64,000 bases of DNA from Kuschelorhynchus macadamiae (GCA_030620095.1 JAUTXW010001314.1:1710001-1774000), one strand, 5' to 3'. Shown: positions 21,219 to 32,512, counted from the stretch's first letter. The notes: generated by a model from the sequence alone, not told the origin. Numbers and translations: made by a program.

Positions 21219-21703
21219 TTCGTCATTGACGAATAAGAATATTCCAATGCGTCTCCGGTACCGTTTGTTCGACCTGTGTATACTCCCTGTAATGACTTGG
21301 CTGTCAAACCTGGATAATAACGAAGAAATCAATGGATATGCTCAGAAAGACACAACGAGCTATGGAGAGACAGATGCTAGGGATATCTTTAAGTCAAAGA
21401 AAAAGAAACGAAGTTATACGAGGGATAACGAAAATAAGGGATTTCGGGGAAGCTATTGCTGAACTTAAATGGGGCTTCGCAGGACATATTGCAAGGTGCC
21501 AAGATGAACGATGGAACAAGGTCATACTGCAGTGGAGACCCTAGATCCAGAGGACGACTACCAATGCCCTGGACGGAAGATATCAAAAAAACTGCTAAAC
21601 TACCTTGGATAAGAGTGGCACAGAACCGAGACAACTGGAAACGAATGAGGGAGGCCTATGTCCATAAATGGACCGACAGGGGCTAGAGATGATGAAGATG
21701 ATC
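21219..21703 (+). mobile_element. 5'-truncated RTE-clade LINE insertion
   Basis: The sequence encodes the C-terminal end of an RTE-type endonuclease/reverse transcriptase polyprotein, reading NIPMRLRYRLFDLCILPVMT, then RQMLGISLSQRKRNEVI and IARCQDERWNKVILQWRP, and ending RVAQNRDNWKRMREAYVHKW. Two frameshifts are present. The tail GATGATGAAGATGAT is the short tandem-repeat tail expected of RTE. ATCCACGTCTC[G/A]TCA at 21204-21218 and 21704-21718 is a 15-bp target duplication. The hit site lies inside the transposase motif encoding DETW. Confidence 0.9.
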
Positions 21704-21718
21704 ATCCACGTCTCATCA

Positions 21719-22259
21719 AAATAAAAAAGAATCTTTTGCTCCCTGCGGTACTGCTTTATACTTCTCAAGTATTTTCGTCGCCAGCAAACAATTTCATCGC
21801 TTTCCAGTAAAAGTGCTTTTCGGTTATGCTTTTCCCAAGCAAAATCCATATTTTTTAAAGTTGTTCACAAGAGTTTTCTAGTTACCAAAGGAATACTGTC
21901 ATCTTGGCCCAGCTCCATCAAAATTTTATCTAGAGTGGGTTTGGTTTTTTTTTTTAATAAAAAGAGTGAACTTTTCTTCGAATGGCACATTTGGTGTCTT
22001 CATCAATTACTTTTGCTGGTCTTGCTGGAGTTGTCTTGGGAGATTTCACTTGACCTGCTACCTTTCTCTCCCGCAGTAAATTGAAAACGATGGACTTTCC
22101 GATTCCAGTCATTCGGGAACGTCGTTCAACAATTTCTTGTACAGTAAAACTAGGATAATCGTGTTTTATGCAATCGTGTACGTTTAAAATAGTAACTTTT
22201 TCACTCACTGATAGTGGAAATTTATTAGAACATCTTTTCGTTGGAATGAATGTCGCCAT
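21719..22259 (-). pseudogene. IS630-like transposase, N-terminal part
   Basis: From ATG at 22259 the frame reads MATFIPTKRCSNKFPLSVSE, then a helix-turn-helix-like region with YPSFTVQEIVERRSRMTG. After frameshifts near 21955 it continues as AWEKHNRKALLLESDEIVCW and ILFYFDETWM, where the first catalytic Asp sits and the LINE entered. N-terminal DNA binding followed by a DDE core fits the family. Broken by shifts and the insertion. Confidence 0.8.
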
Positions 22260-22583
22260 TTTATTAATATTCTTATAATACTGTTAACAATATGGCATAA
22301 CAGCAAATACTAACATGTTTAAAACACGATTAAGAAGTATTTATAATCCGTGTTCTATTACCTGCCTCCATTAAGTACTAGCCTATTAGGTATGCATTGA
22401 CTAAAAAATGTAATCTTAGAGTAATGAAACCTCATTAGGTATGCAGAAGGACAGGAATTTAATGGGTCTTTATTATTATTTCTATAAACAAACTTTACCT
22501 ATGCCTATGGACGACCTCGAAATTCTGCCAAACTGGACGGAATTCCCCATGTTATTACTCTATACTTTTCTGAAACAGACTAT

Positions 22584-22726
22584 AATATCATGCAAAATTT
22601 CGCAAACATTAACTTGTCCCTCAATTTTGAAAAAAATTATTTGTTTTATTCATTTATTTCCATTATAATATTCATTAATCATAGTAGGGATGTTGTTCTG
22701 TTGATCAAGATTAGTATATTGGCAGC
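22584..22726. other. Unassigned spacer
   Basis: Short AT-rich spacer without recognisable content. Confidence 0.4.
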
Positions 22727-23042
22727 CATACAGGGTTGCCCCAAAAATTACACTTAAATTGTTAAATTGGACTTTAAATAGTACTTTATATCTGACCTGA
22801 GTCTTCAAACCATGTAATGCCCAATTTATATATATCAATCTTTTTTTTATCAACCATATTAATCCTTTTTTTTATCAACCATGTATAGCGGTAAGATTCT
22901 TTTCATACATTGGTGGTATTGAAAAATATATTCGAAAACTCGAAAATTTCGCCGATAATAATCAAACTGCCATGGCCCCTCGATTAGGTACCATAAAATT
23001 AAATTGTTTCTCATTGAGTACTATTTAGATAACCCTGTATAT
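22727..23042. mobile_element. Small element with ACAGGGTT ends
   Basis: Left end CATACAGGGTTGCCCC and right end AACCCTGTATAT face each other about 315 bp apart, each beside TA. The inner inverted homology is weak. It may be an internally deleted mariner relative or two unrelated ends. Confidence 0.35.
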
Positions 23043-23489
23043 ATATTTATAAAATTGAAGAAGTTTGGATCCTAATATAGATTTTTGGCGTAAACCTTTT
23101 TTAAAAACTCCTTTACTCTTTTTGCCAATCTTAAAAAATTGGATTGCAAATTTTAGTTTAAAGAAATTATTTCTTCCATAGACAGCGATATCGAAAAAAT
23201 GGCTAAAATATCATATTATTTCAGAACATTGTATAGGAGACAAGAATTATATAACATTTAATATAAGCCTGACGTTACACGAACCAAACCTAACTGAAAA
23301 AATATAACTAGACACAAGATAAAAGTTACTTTCTTAAAACTACCTTAGATACTTTCAAAAACATACATTTAATCAAAAAGTACCTAATTTCCTAATAACT
23401 GTAATTTACTTTTTCAAAGTAGCTAGTTGCTCTAAAAAGATTTTTCGGTACATACATAGTCATTAATATCTTTTCAAATATTTTTATTG

Positions 23490-24225
23490 AGAGCCATTTT
23501 TTTTTCATCAAATTGGATTCCGATCAATATTTTTCTAGTTTCTACCTATGCCACACTTGATTTTTGGCCATAATTAAAAATATATTCAATAAGTACTTTT
23601 TACACATACCGCCATTTTGTTAAGTCATGTTGAATTCGTACTAGTCTATATCACATTTAATTTTTTTGCAAAATTTAAAGACAATTGAATTCGTACTACA
23701 ACTTTATCTTCAATTCGTACCACAACTTTACCAGTTTGTTTCTATATCACACTTAATGCTTGCACAAAATTTGAAATTAATCTAATAAGTAATTTTTTTC
23801 CAGGCCGACTTTTTAAATATTTTATTAGGCCAACATTTTGTTTTGCTATCTTATATTCATACCAAATGTTACCAGTTCATTCTTAACACTTAATTTTTGT
23901 GCAAAATTTGAGGAAATTGGATAATTTATTTTTTAACGTCTCATTAGTCTGCCATCTTGTCTCGGCATATTGGATTTTTACCAAAATATTACCAGGTCAT
24001 CCCCATATGACCCTTAAACGGGGACGCTAAAACCTGAAAATATGTAAAAACTGAGGGGGTAATTTTTTGCAAGATTACAAATATTTTATTTGACCGTCAT
24101 TTTGTTCCGCTATCTTTAATTAATACCATAGATTTAATAGTTTATCTCTATACCACAATTAGTTTTTTAAGCTGAATTTTGAAATAATTTATTAAGCCGT
24201 CATTTTGTTCGGCTATATTACATAT
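23490..24225 (-). repeat. Dispersed repeat, same units as 48284-49725
   Basis: Read in reverse, units carry an AACTGGTAA-like phrase, then AAAATGGCGGCTTAATAA and ATTTTGCACAAAAATTAAGTG, at spacing of about 130-150 bp. This is the inverted and more decayed counterpart of the element at 48-50 kb. Confidence 0.7.
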
Positions 24226-24229
24226 ATAC

Positions 24230-24520
24230 AGGAGGTTTGGTTTTTTAGGGAGTATATCATAAGTATCAATTTCTGTATTTTAAATAGGACAGCCTATTAT
24301 GACATATTTTTTAAATAGAACGATTTAAATTCAGCAATATCAAGAACATGAGTTTAGGATTTACCGTTTCGGAATTATGGTCATTTACCTTCAGAAACTG
24401 ACTTATTTGCCTATGCAATTTTCTCAGTTGCATAAACACTTATGAATGTTCTGTAACCGCCAAAAAATAGATAACTTTATCCTCTTCATTATTTAATAGC
24501 TCATAGTCTATTACAAATAA
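24230..24520 (+). mobile_element. Small TIR-type element, copy A
   Basis: It matches the reverse complement of 25155-25526, best over 24350-24520 (TTTAGGATTTA, CTTCAGAAACTGAC, TTCATTATTTA[A/G]TAGCTCAT). It includes about 20 bp (CCGTTTCGGAATTATGG) absent from the other copy. Confidence 0.55.
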
Positions 24521-24522
24521 CG

Positions 24523-24625
24523 GTTGTGACTCACCGTTTCGGATTTTTTGGGGGTGTTATCCTCAGGTAGTGGTTTATATAGTACTGTTTTCGTCATTCA
24601 TTGTTCTAAAGTTGAGTCTCTGGGT
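24523..24625. repeat. Inverted-repeat partner 1 (CACCGTTTCGGA element)
   Basis: GTTGTGACTCACCGTTTCGGA then TCATTCATTGTTCTAAAG, separated here by about 60 bp. The same two blocks are adjacent, in opposite orientation, at 25046-25098. Confidence 0.65.
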
Positions 24626-25045
24626 TATGCCTCGATTGATGGCAGTTTTTTTTTTCATATTATGTTTTTCACATTATTTTTAGTTTTGCACACTTCTAAA
24701 ATTTAGTGCAGTATAGTTGTAGTTCTATTAAATATTAGTTAGGTTTTTTAAATTGTTCTGAGCTGTAATTAAGATTTTTCTTCATATATCTGATAATTGA
24801 AAGGACAGTTATTAGGTATAATATTATTTACCAAGTTCTGTCAAGAAAACTAATTGTTATGTAATTCTTAACAAAACGGAGCTAGAGGAATGCATTTTTT
24901 AAGGGTTTCTGATATAAAACTATATAGGTATACTAAGCAAGTTTTATAATCGTTTACACAATCTAGTGACATACCTATATATAAAAAAGATAATGTAAAT
25001 AGTATAAAAAATATATAGACTGCCAATAATCAAATCATAAATAAG

Positions 25046-25098
25046 AGCCCCAGCTTTAGAACAATGAATGACTAATTCCGAAACGGTGAGTCACAACT
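25046..25098. repeat. Inverted-repeat partner 2 (CACCGTTTCGGA element)
   Basis: Reverse complement of the blocks at 24523-24625, lacking the central segment of about 60 bp. Confidence 0.65.
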
Positions 25099-25154
25099 CT
25101 TTATTGTAATATATCACCGTCTTAAAGAGGCATATTTATGTATATATTAATATA

Positions 25155-25526
25155 CAGGGTGTTGCATTAAAAAAAATAAGAATATGTCAAATGTGGTAAC
25201 AGTGGGGTCAAACAGACGTTTTTATATTAGAACATGAGCTACTAAATAATGAAAAGGATAAAATGGTCGTGTTTATACAACCGATGAATTTGCGTTTGCA
25301 AATCGGTCAGTTTCTGAAGATAACAAAGAATAAATCCTAAATGTTAAACCGAGACCCATGGTATTAGATATCGTTGAATTTGCCTTAAACGGCTCTGTGT
25401 ACATATATAAGGTGGTCAGTTAAAGTAAGTTTATACTTATCTACAAAAAACCAAACAGCTTTTACATTTAACTTTTCTTACAGGTTCTGAGATAAGGTAG
25501 TATCCCATAATAAACGGGCCACCCTG
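25155..25526 (-). mobile_element. Small TIR-type element, copy B
   Basis: Termini CAGGGTGTTGC and GGCCACCCTG beside TA on both sides give about 370 bp. The interior matches copy A (24230-24520) inverted. Probably a non-autonomous mariner-related MITE. Confidence 0.5.
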
Positions 25527-27819
25527 TACATAGTCAAGTGATTTTTACCTAAAAGTTTATATATCCACCAGACATAATAGGCGCAAAACTAACTGATTAT
25601 ATCGTTGTTCATCCGTAATTTTTTAATACACTTCCGTGTATTAAAAAAAATATCAACACAGCTTGATTAAACACCACCTTATCCGTCTCCGTGATAATTT
25701 CCCACAATAATTATACTCCAAAAAAAAAATAAAAACCTTGACCTGCAGAAATCCACCTGTTTAGCCGCGAAGATCCTGATTTTCAATACTTGTTTAAAAA
25801 GCAGCTTTCATTGTCGGTGTCTGTGAGGCATGCCGAAAACAGGAACTATCCCAATTAAAAACTGGACATATAAATGATCTGATATCGGCAAATCTGACAA
25901 AAAATACTTGATACGAAGACGATGCAACCAAGGACTTTTACAATAATTGGTGAATTTGATGAATAATTATTAAAAAATACGCCGTCCTTAGACCTCCAAA
26001 CGTAAAGGAACGAGGAACGTTACCATCGAAAACAGATAATCGTGTTGTTTCCTTAGTTGCCAGCAAGATAAATGTATGTCTCAACCATTAAGAGTTAATA
26101 AAATTGGCATTGCAAAGGTAATTTGCTGGGTACGACATCTAAAAAATTCGAATTATACACTAGCCACTGGTTTCGAAGATAGAGGCTATAGTTCTGGTCG
26201 ATGCGAAAAAAGACGTTACCCTTAAGAGACACGATAGGGGAAAGCCTACAGCTGTGGCTGAAAACTACAGTCAGTAACGAGCAAGATGGAAGTCACAAAC
26301 AAAATTCTACTAGCAACAAATTTTGATATCAGAATCATCTTCCATCGTAACATCGTAAACGCAAATAATTACGAAATCGGAGAGGCGGATTCATGATTTA
26401 AAATGTAATAATAATATTACTACAGAATTTATGGGCGGAGATAGAGTTGAGTAATCTTTTAATTGTTTAGTTGGTTTATTTGTAAGTCTTTAAATTAATT
26501 TCTTGATATTAAACTCTTATAGTAAAGTAAATATGTTGAAGTCTCATTTAATCGAGTGTGTTTTATGAGCTTGTGGAAAATCCTTATTCACACTTCACAC
26601 TTGTGTCATTTACACACCTGATTGAGGACTCGTGTGTCACGCCCGTAGTATATTCATATTCATGTAATATACGATAAGAAATTCAGATCAAACGCTTCAC
26701 AAATAATGGTGAGTTCTGAACGAAGAATTAAGATTTTAGTTTGAACATTCAAATATCTAAAGGTTAACAAATGTAAAAAATACGAGAACATGTCTTTGAA
26801 GACTGTTACATATTTTTTCGTGACTGCAGTTTCATAATACAACTACCTTATGATACGCAATTGTACTACGAAACTGTAATCACGCCTAAGTGCAAAAATA
26901 TATATGACAGTGAACAAAGAAAATTTCTTGTATTTTCTAATTTTTTACGTTTCTTAATTTGTATGGTATGTACCTGATATAAAGGTTTTCCTTTATTTTT
27001 AAGGTTATGTAAATTGAAGAAAATGATACTAGTGGTCATAGTATTCAGAATAATACACATTTGAAAAACGTATGGTTATTATTCAGAAAGTTTATGGAAA
27101 TATATCAGCTATGCTTCATGTTGCTTTATAGCTATGATTGTCTAGTGACTTTTAGTTTTTGGCACAACATAATTTATAAAAAAAAACCCAAGCCTTTTCG
27201 CAAGTTTTCATCGTTGGAACTATAATTTTTATGAACTGCGCATTGAGTATTCACAAAAGAACGCTTATTTTCATAACATTTTCGGGTATTCAACAGAACT
27301 AGCCGTTACTTGATTGAGTTTTACGAATATTTTGCAAAACATTCGTAAAACTGACATGTTTCCAAAAAAATAAATATTTTGAGAAAGCTCAATAAAATGA
27401 GCGAAACGTCGATTGAATTATAGTTTTACTTCTCAATGAGTTAACCTATACCCAAGAAAATAATTAACAATATATTGGATTTTTCGATTTTTGGAAAGAG
27501 CGTAAAATTTCCAGTCTCGTGCATAAAAGATTCGAGTATCATCGAAATATCACACTTGCTAAAGTTAGGTCTCAATTTTGTCTAACATTGAATTTTCAAT
27601 ACATGTACGCAAATAACGACTAAAAAAATCTAAATAAGTTCCTAATAACTTCGTACCTAGGTTACATTAATTTACAGATTTGCATTGGTATCTCTGTCCG
27701 TTTAGGTTGTAGTCAACAAAACGGTCCTATATATCAATATCTTGAAATAATTAATAATTTATAAATAGGTGCCCAATTAAAAAAGTTAGATTCAATTACC
27801 AATGACCCTATACCAAACG
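25527..27819. other. Unassigned AT-rich DNA
   Basis: No gene that I can support; decayed fragments near 25830-26400 have scrambled frames. At 27385-27410 a hairpin GCTCA/TGAGC is followed by GAAACGTCGA, recalling the Penelope-type termini, but the rest of the core is absent. Confidence 0.45.
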
Positions 27820-28225
27820 TGACTTCCAAATATGGTCTGTAAACGTCTCTCTGCCATTTCGAGAGGGTTTTCTACAGCCCAATGATGGCTGTGGTGCCTA
27901 TTAATCCACAATTCGTAAACCTACTCTCATCGGACTATAAGACATCGGGATTTTCATTACACTTCCTAGTATACCACCCACAGAAGCATAGTCGTCTTGG
28001 AAAATCAGTTAGTTAGGTCCATGAATTATTATGGGTTTGTATGGATGGTACTTATTCTTTTTTAACACTCACTGTACCGTTGATTTTGGCATATACATTT
28101 CCTGTTCTACAGTTCTTACCGATGAACTAAGGTTTTCGTTGATAGCTTGTAAAATGTTTCTGTCGCGATTTTCATTGTCAATTTTGTATCCGTTTCTAGG
28201 TTGTTTGAAGATCCCATGGTCCAGA
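27820..28225 (-). pseudogene. Mariner-like transposase N-terminal fragment
   Basis: Minus-strand reading across shifts: RPRNGYKIDNENRDRNILQA, then a helix-turn-helix-like stretch (SSVRTVEQEMYMPKSTVQ) and VLKKNKYHPYKP, and later pieces matching the first catalytic block and WAVENP. This is the DNA-binding and early catalytic part of the mariner group seen elsewhere here. Heavily frameshifted, with no termini found. Confidence 0.7.
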
Positions 28226-28905
28226 TTACTGTCAATTTAAATTATATGTATAGGTCAACTGCCACATAATGAATTACGGTACATTTTGGTATCCGTATTA
28301 TTTCTATTTCCGTTTGGTTTTTGTCTTAAAAGATTTCTTCAGTCAACTTTCAGTGAAGAAAGTTATCCCCACTTGGAGCTTAAAGCCGTAAGCTTTCCGT
28401 AGAAACCGATCTATAAAAATATACAGGCGCGTAATACAAAGTTTGTTTCTTGTTTTTTGGATTTTATCTACCACTATTTACCAGTTTTTCTTATAGCAAT
28501 GGCGACGTACCAGCACTGAGAGTTACCTTTCTGCATTAATTTGTGCAGTTTTTAACAATGTTATCTAAAACTTAAGAATAAATAATATCTTGTGCTTTAG
28601 TGTTTAAGTGTGTTGTTCTATACATCAAGTATTTTATGTTCTACATTAGCGCATCTATGTTATGTAATGGATTTATTTAATTTAACTTACTTATGAATTT
28701 CTTTGTTCTTAATTCAGAAGGGTCCTGCAGAAGAGAATAAGGATTCTCGAAAGCTAGATCATAAAATAAAGAGTTTCGTACACTAGAAGGCCTCCCGTTT
28801 TATTTGACTGCGTCCTCATAAAATCCAGAACCAAGAAGACAAAATTGTTTTTTACTTTTTTCTTCTAGTTTAAAGTGCTTTTATATGGTTTTTGTAAAAA
28901 ATGTA

Positions 28906-28908
<3 letters not shown>
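28226..28908. other. Unassigned DNA
   Basis: No ORF above 60 codons with a recognisable motif and no repeat pattern seen. Confidence 0.45.

Positions 28909-28983
<75 letters not shown>
28909..28983. repeat. (AT)n microsatellite beside the Penelope-like pair
   Basis: About 37 AT units end directly at the outer edge of the left Penelope-like copy. Confidence 0.95.
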
Positions 28984-28987
<4 letters not shown>

Positions 28988-29047
28988 GGTTTTGGTTTCG
29001 GGTCTAGCGGTCAGTGGGTAAGAAAAAAAAACTCTTTTTTCCTTAAG

Positions 29048-29089
29048 TGCTCAATATTTCGCCAATGTTTATTAGCTTCATCAGGAGCA
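29048..29089 (-). ncRNA. Hammerhead-ribozyme-like motif, family 1, left arm
   Basis: Identical on the minus strand to 32471-32512, with the full conserved core. Confidence 0.65.
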
Positions 29090-29399
29090 GCTACAAGATT
29101 AACAGAAAACAAAATTAAAATATTACGCTAGCGTTAAAATTTATATAAAAAAAAAAAAAAACAAGAAACATTAGGTACTTTTTAAAATTACTTACAAGAA
29201 AGTAGAGTCAAACTCTGTAAAATTTGAACATTGTCACGTTCGCAACAGCACAAACAATGTAGCGTTATCAACAAATAACCATAGCTCGATCAATCGGAAT
29301 GCAAGAAAAAATGCACAATAAATCCTTATCAGTGTAAACTATCTTAGGTGCTGATAATTATTTCTACGAGGAGTATGTACAGTATGGAATTAAAAAGGA

Positions 29400-30402
29400 T
29401 CACATTAAATTTAACAGATTACAATAAATATTACTTAACTGATTTGTGTCTGATTTATAATTTATACATCTATTATTCCTATTAATATGAAACATTTCCA
29501 GAAACAATCTTTTTTTATAGTTGGATGCAATTTCCAAAATTTTTACATTTGCAAAATCAAAATTATGGCCAGTTTTTTTATTATGTTCAGCTAACGCACA
29601 GGAGTTTTTTCCTAAACGGCAATCACTCTTGTGGCCAGTGATTCTTTGTCGAAGCCATTGTGAAGTTTGACCAATATACTGTCCATCACATTCCAAACAC
29701 GATAACTCGTACACTACATTACTATCAAACAACAAAGGTGTTTTATCTTTGACTCTAGAAAACAGATTAAAATTTTTTATTGTGTTGTATTTCACTACCT
29801 TAATCTCTGGAAAGGATTTAAATAATTTTGAAATGTTGTTAGTAAGGCCAGTAATAAAGGGCAGTTTTCTATATTTAAGGGTAATGGGTTGATTTTCTTC
29901 CGTGGGACCATCGAATGAATTTGAGTTGTAAATTAATTTTCTTAAAATGTGTGCAGGATAACCGTTATTTAAGAACATCTGTAACAATTTCTTTAAGTTT
30001 TTTTGTAAAAATGAATCATCAGAAATATGCGTTACCCTATTTTTCATCGCTATTACTGTATTGTATTTTTGATTTTTTGGATGGTTAGAAAAATAATTTA
30101 GAAACCTACCTGATGCCGTAGGTTTCTGATACCAATCCAAAATAATTACGTTATTGGGGTTTCTAATTACTTTAGTGTCCAAGAAGGGCACACTACGTTG
30201 GGATTCTTTTTCTATGGTAAACTGAATATTATCATGAAAATCATTAAAATATTGTAGGGTTAGATCTGCACTATCATAGGGAACTGCACAAATTACATCG
30301 TCTACGTATTTATATATAAAAGGCATACGAAAAGGTAATTTAGGGATAACACTGCCAAACAAGTTATCTAGAACAATTGTTGCAAGAATCGGGCTAATCG
30401 GT
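29400..30402 (-). CDS. Penelope-like RT/GIY-YIG protein, C-terminal part
   Basis: The frame encodes the same sequence as the last roughly 330 residues of copy 2: RT from SPISPILATIVLDNLF through KYVDDVIC, the FLDTKVI and YQKPTASGRF motifs, and the GIY-YIG nuclease. It has no N-terminus because the copy is cut at the head-to-head junction. The frame stays open a few codons into copy 2 DNA (to 30440), but those are not element sequence. Lacking RT motif A, it should not be enzymatically complete. Confidence 0.85.
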
Positions 30403-30423
30403 GACAACATAGTTACCAATTTT

Positions 30424-32160
30424 TTGCAAAACTCACACAAAGAAAAACCAAATCATTTAAATGTATTGTATAATAAATCTAAAATATTTTTAAAATCTCA
30501 TCCTGACCTTTACATATTGCAGTCTGATAAGGGTGGATGCACCGTCGCGATTGACAAACTTGAACACATCAATAAAACTGAAACAATGTTACAAGATGTT
30601 TCCACCTATACAAAATTAAATAAAGACCCAACAACATCTGTACAAAATACATATAATGAATTAATAAAAAACATAAAAACTAAAAAAGAGATTACTGATC
30701 AACAATATAAACAACTTATAATATATAATTCATCTTCCCCTAAACTATATTGTTTACCTAAAATACACAAGGCAAATGTTCCTTTTCGTCCAATAATTAG
30801 TTCCATTAATTCCACTACCTATTGTATATCCAAATTTTTAGCAGACATTTTAACGAATGCTTTGGCAGATGAAACCGACTATAACATTAAAGATACCTTT
30901 ACGTTTGTTAATTCCGTAGGAAACCTTCAATTGCCAAATAATTATGTATTAATCTCTTTAGATGTTGTGTCTCTGTTTACGAATATTCCTGTTAACCTAG
31001 TAATTGATATATTAAACACAAAATGGAACACAATTAAGCAATTCACCACCCTTTCGAAAAATAATTTCATAACATTAATTAAATTTATTTTTAACAATAC
31101 GTACTTTAGTTTTAATAATTCGTTTTATAAACAAATTTTTGGTACTCCTATGGGCTCACCGATTAGCCCGATTCTTGCAACAATTGTTCTAGATAACTTG
31201 TTTGGCAGTGTTATCCCTAAATTACCTTTTCGTATGCCTTTTATATATAAATACGTAGACGATGTAATTTGTGCAGTTCCCTATGATAGTGCAGATCTAA
31301 CCCTACAATATTTTAATGATTTTCACGATAATATTCAGTTTACCATAGAAAAAGAATCCCAACGTAGTGTGCCCTTCTTGGACACTAAAGTAATTAGAAA
31401 CCCCAATAACGTAATTATTTTGGATTGGTATCAGAAACCTACGGCATCAGGTAGGTTTCTAAATTATTTTTCTAACCATCCAAAAAATCAAAAATACAAT
31501 ACAGTAATAGCGATGAAAAATAGGGTAACGCATATTTCTGATGATTCATTTTTACAAAAAAACTTAAAGAAATTGTTACAGATGTTCTTAAATAACGGTT
31601 ATCCTGCACACATTTTAAGAAAATTAATTTACAACTCAAATTCATTCGATGGTCCCACGGAAGAAAATCAACCCATTACCCTTAAATATAGAAAACTGCC
31701 CTTTATTACTGGCCTTACTAACAACATTTCAAAATTATTTAAATCCTTTCCAGAGATTAAGGTAGTGAAATACAACACAATAAAAAATTTTAATCTGTTT
31801 TCTAGAGTCAAAGATAAAACACCTTTGTTGTTTGATAGTAATGTAGTGTACGAGTTATCGTGTTTGGAATGTGATGGACAGTATATTGGTCAAACTTCAC
31901 AATGGCTTCGACAAAGAATCACTGGCCACAAGAGTGATTGCCGTTTAGGAAAAAACTCCTGTGCGTTAGCTGAACATAATAAAAAAACTGGCCATAATTT
32001 TGATTTTGCAAATGTAAAAATTTTGGAAATTGCATCCAACTATAAAAAAAGATTGTTTCTGGAAATGTTTCATATTAATAGGAATAATAGATGTATAAAT
32101 TATAAATCAGACACAAATCAGTTAAGTAATATTTATTGTAATCTGTTAAATTTAATGTGA
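30424..32160 (+). CDS. Penelope-like reverse transcriptase with GIY-YIG endonuclease
   Basis: 578 codons, uninterrupted. Conserved blocks in order: LQSDKGGCTVAID (about 32-44), LYCLPKIHKANVPFRPIISS (about 108-127), LISLDVVSLFTNIP with the motif A Asp (about 176-189), GTPMGSPISPILA (about 240-252), KYVDD (about 276-280), SVPFLDTKVI and YQKPTASGRFLNYF. The C-terminal GIY-YIG domain begins near 474 (VVYELSC, QYIGQTSQW, RITGHK) and includes a Glu in FLEMFH. Penelope-like elements use this pairing for target-primed reverse transcription. No ATG lies at the 5' end; the frame runs open into the junction, so it is N-terminally truncated. Absence of stops suggests recent insertion. Confidence 0.95.
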   Translation: MQNSHKEKPNHLNVLYNKSKIFLKSHPDLYILQSDKGGCTVAIDKLEHINKTETMLQDVSTYTKLNKDPTTSVQNTYNELIKNIKTKKEITDQQYKQLIIYNSSSPKLYCLPKIHKANVPFRPIISSINSTTYCISKFLADILTNALADETDYNIKDTFTFVNSVGNLQLPNNYVLISLDVVSLFTNIPVNLVIDILNTKWNTIKQFTTLSKNNFITLIKFIFNNTYFSFNNSFYKQIFGTPMGSPISPILATIVLDNLFGSVIPKLPFRMPFIYKYVDDVICAVPYDSADLTLQYFNDFHDNIQFTIEKESQRSVPFLDTKVIRNPNNVIILDWYQKPTASGRFLNYFSNHPKNQKYNTVIAMKNRVTHISDDSFLQKNLKKLLQMFLNNGYPAHILRKLIYNSNSFDGPTEENQPITLKYRKLPFITGLTNNISKLFKSFPEIKVVKYNTIKNFNLFSRVKDKTPLLFDSNVVYELSCLECDGQYIGQTSQWLRQRITGHKSDCRLGKNSCALAEHNKKTGHNFDFANVKILEIASNYKKRLFLEMFHINRNNRCINYKSDTNQLSNIYCNLLNLM

Positions 32161-32470
32161 TCCTTTTTAATTCCATACTGTACATACTCCTCGTAGAAAT
32201 AATTATCAGCACCTAAGATAGTTTACACTGATAAGGATTTATTGTGCATTTTTTCTTGCATTCCGATTGATCGAGCTATGGTTATTTGTTGATAACGCTA
32301 CATTGTTTGTGCTGTTGCGAACGTGACAATGTTCAAATTTTACAGAGTTTGACTCTACTTTCTTGTAAGTAATTTTAAAAAGTACCTAATGTTTCTTGTT
32401 TTTTTTTTGTTTTATATAAATTTTAACGCTAGCGTAATATTTTAATTTTGTTTTCTGTTAATCTTGTAGC

Positions 32471-32512
32471 TGCTCCTGATGAAGCTAATAAACATTGGCG
32501 AAATATTGAGCA
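32471..32512 (+). ncRNA. Hammerhead-ribozyme-like motif, family 1, right arm
   Basis: Stem I TGCTC/GAGCA (32471-32475 with 32508-32512), core CTGATGA (32476-32482), one extra A, stem II GCTAAT/ATTGGC with AAAC loop, GAAA (32500-32503), palindromic ATAT across A15.1-U16.1 (32503-32506), H17 = T at 32507. Cleavage would be expected after 32507. Hammerheads at Penelope-like termini are established; the extra base before stem II is unusual. Confidence 0.7.

Larger units (their letters stand above)
20449..22583 (-). mobile_element. IS630/Tc1-like DNA transposon with internal LINE insertion
   Basis: The ends pair over about 33 bp (TATAGTCTGTTTCAGAAA at the left; its reverse complement at the right), each beside TA. 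The minus strand carries an interrupted transposase. Without the RTE insertion at 21219-21703 the element would be about 1.65 kb, a normal size for this superfamily. Confidence 0.8.
28989..30402 (-). mobile_element. Penelope-like element copy 1, 5'-truncated, inverted
   Basis: Reverse complement of about 31158-32572, almost identical; the differences I saw are in homopolymers (for example the A-run near 29145). It contains the C-terminal coding region, a 3' UTR of about 0.4 kb and the terminal hammerhead-like motif. The inner boundary at about 30402 joins copy 2 head to head. Inverted, 5'-truncated partners are a known hallmark of Penelope-like insertions. Confidence 0.9.

Noticed and set aside
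24523..24580. Minus-strand CCUGAGGAU...AUCCGAAAC as another hammerhead
   Set aside because: The apparent stem II would use the conserved G8-A9 bases, and the position after GAAA gives G at H17, so the fold is not a valid hammerhead.
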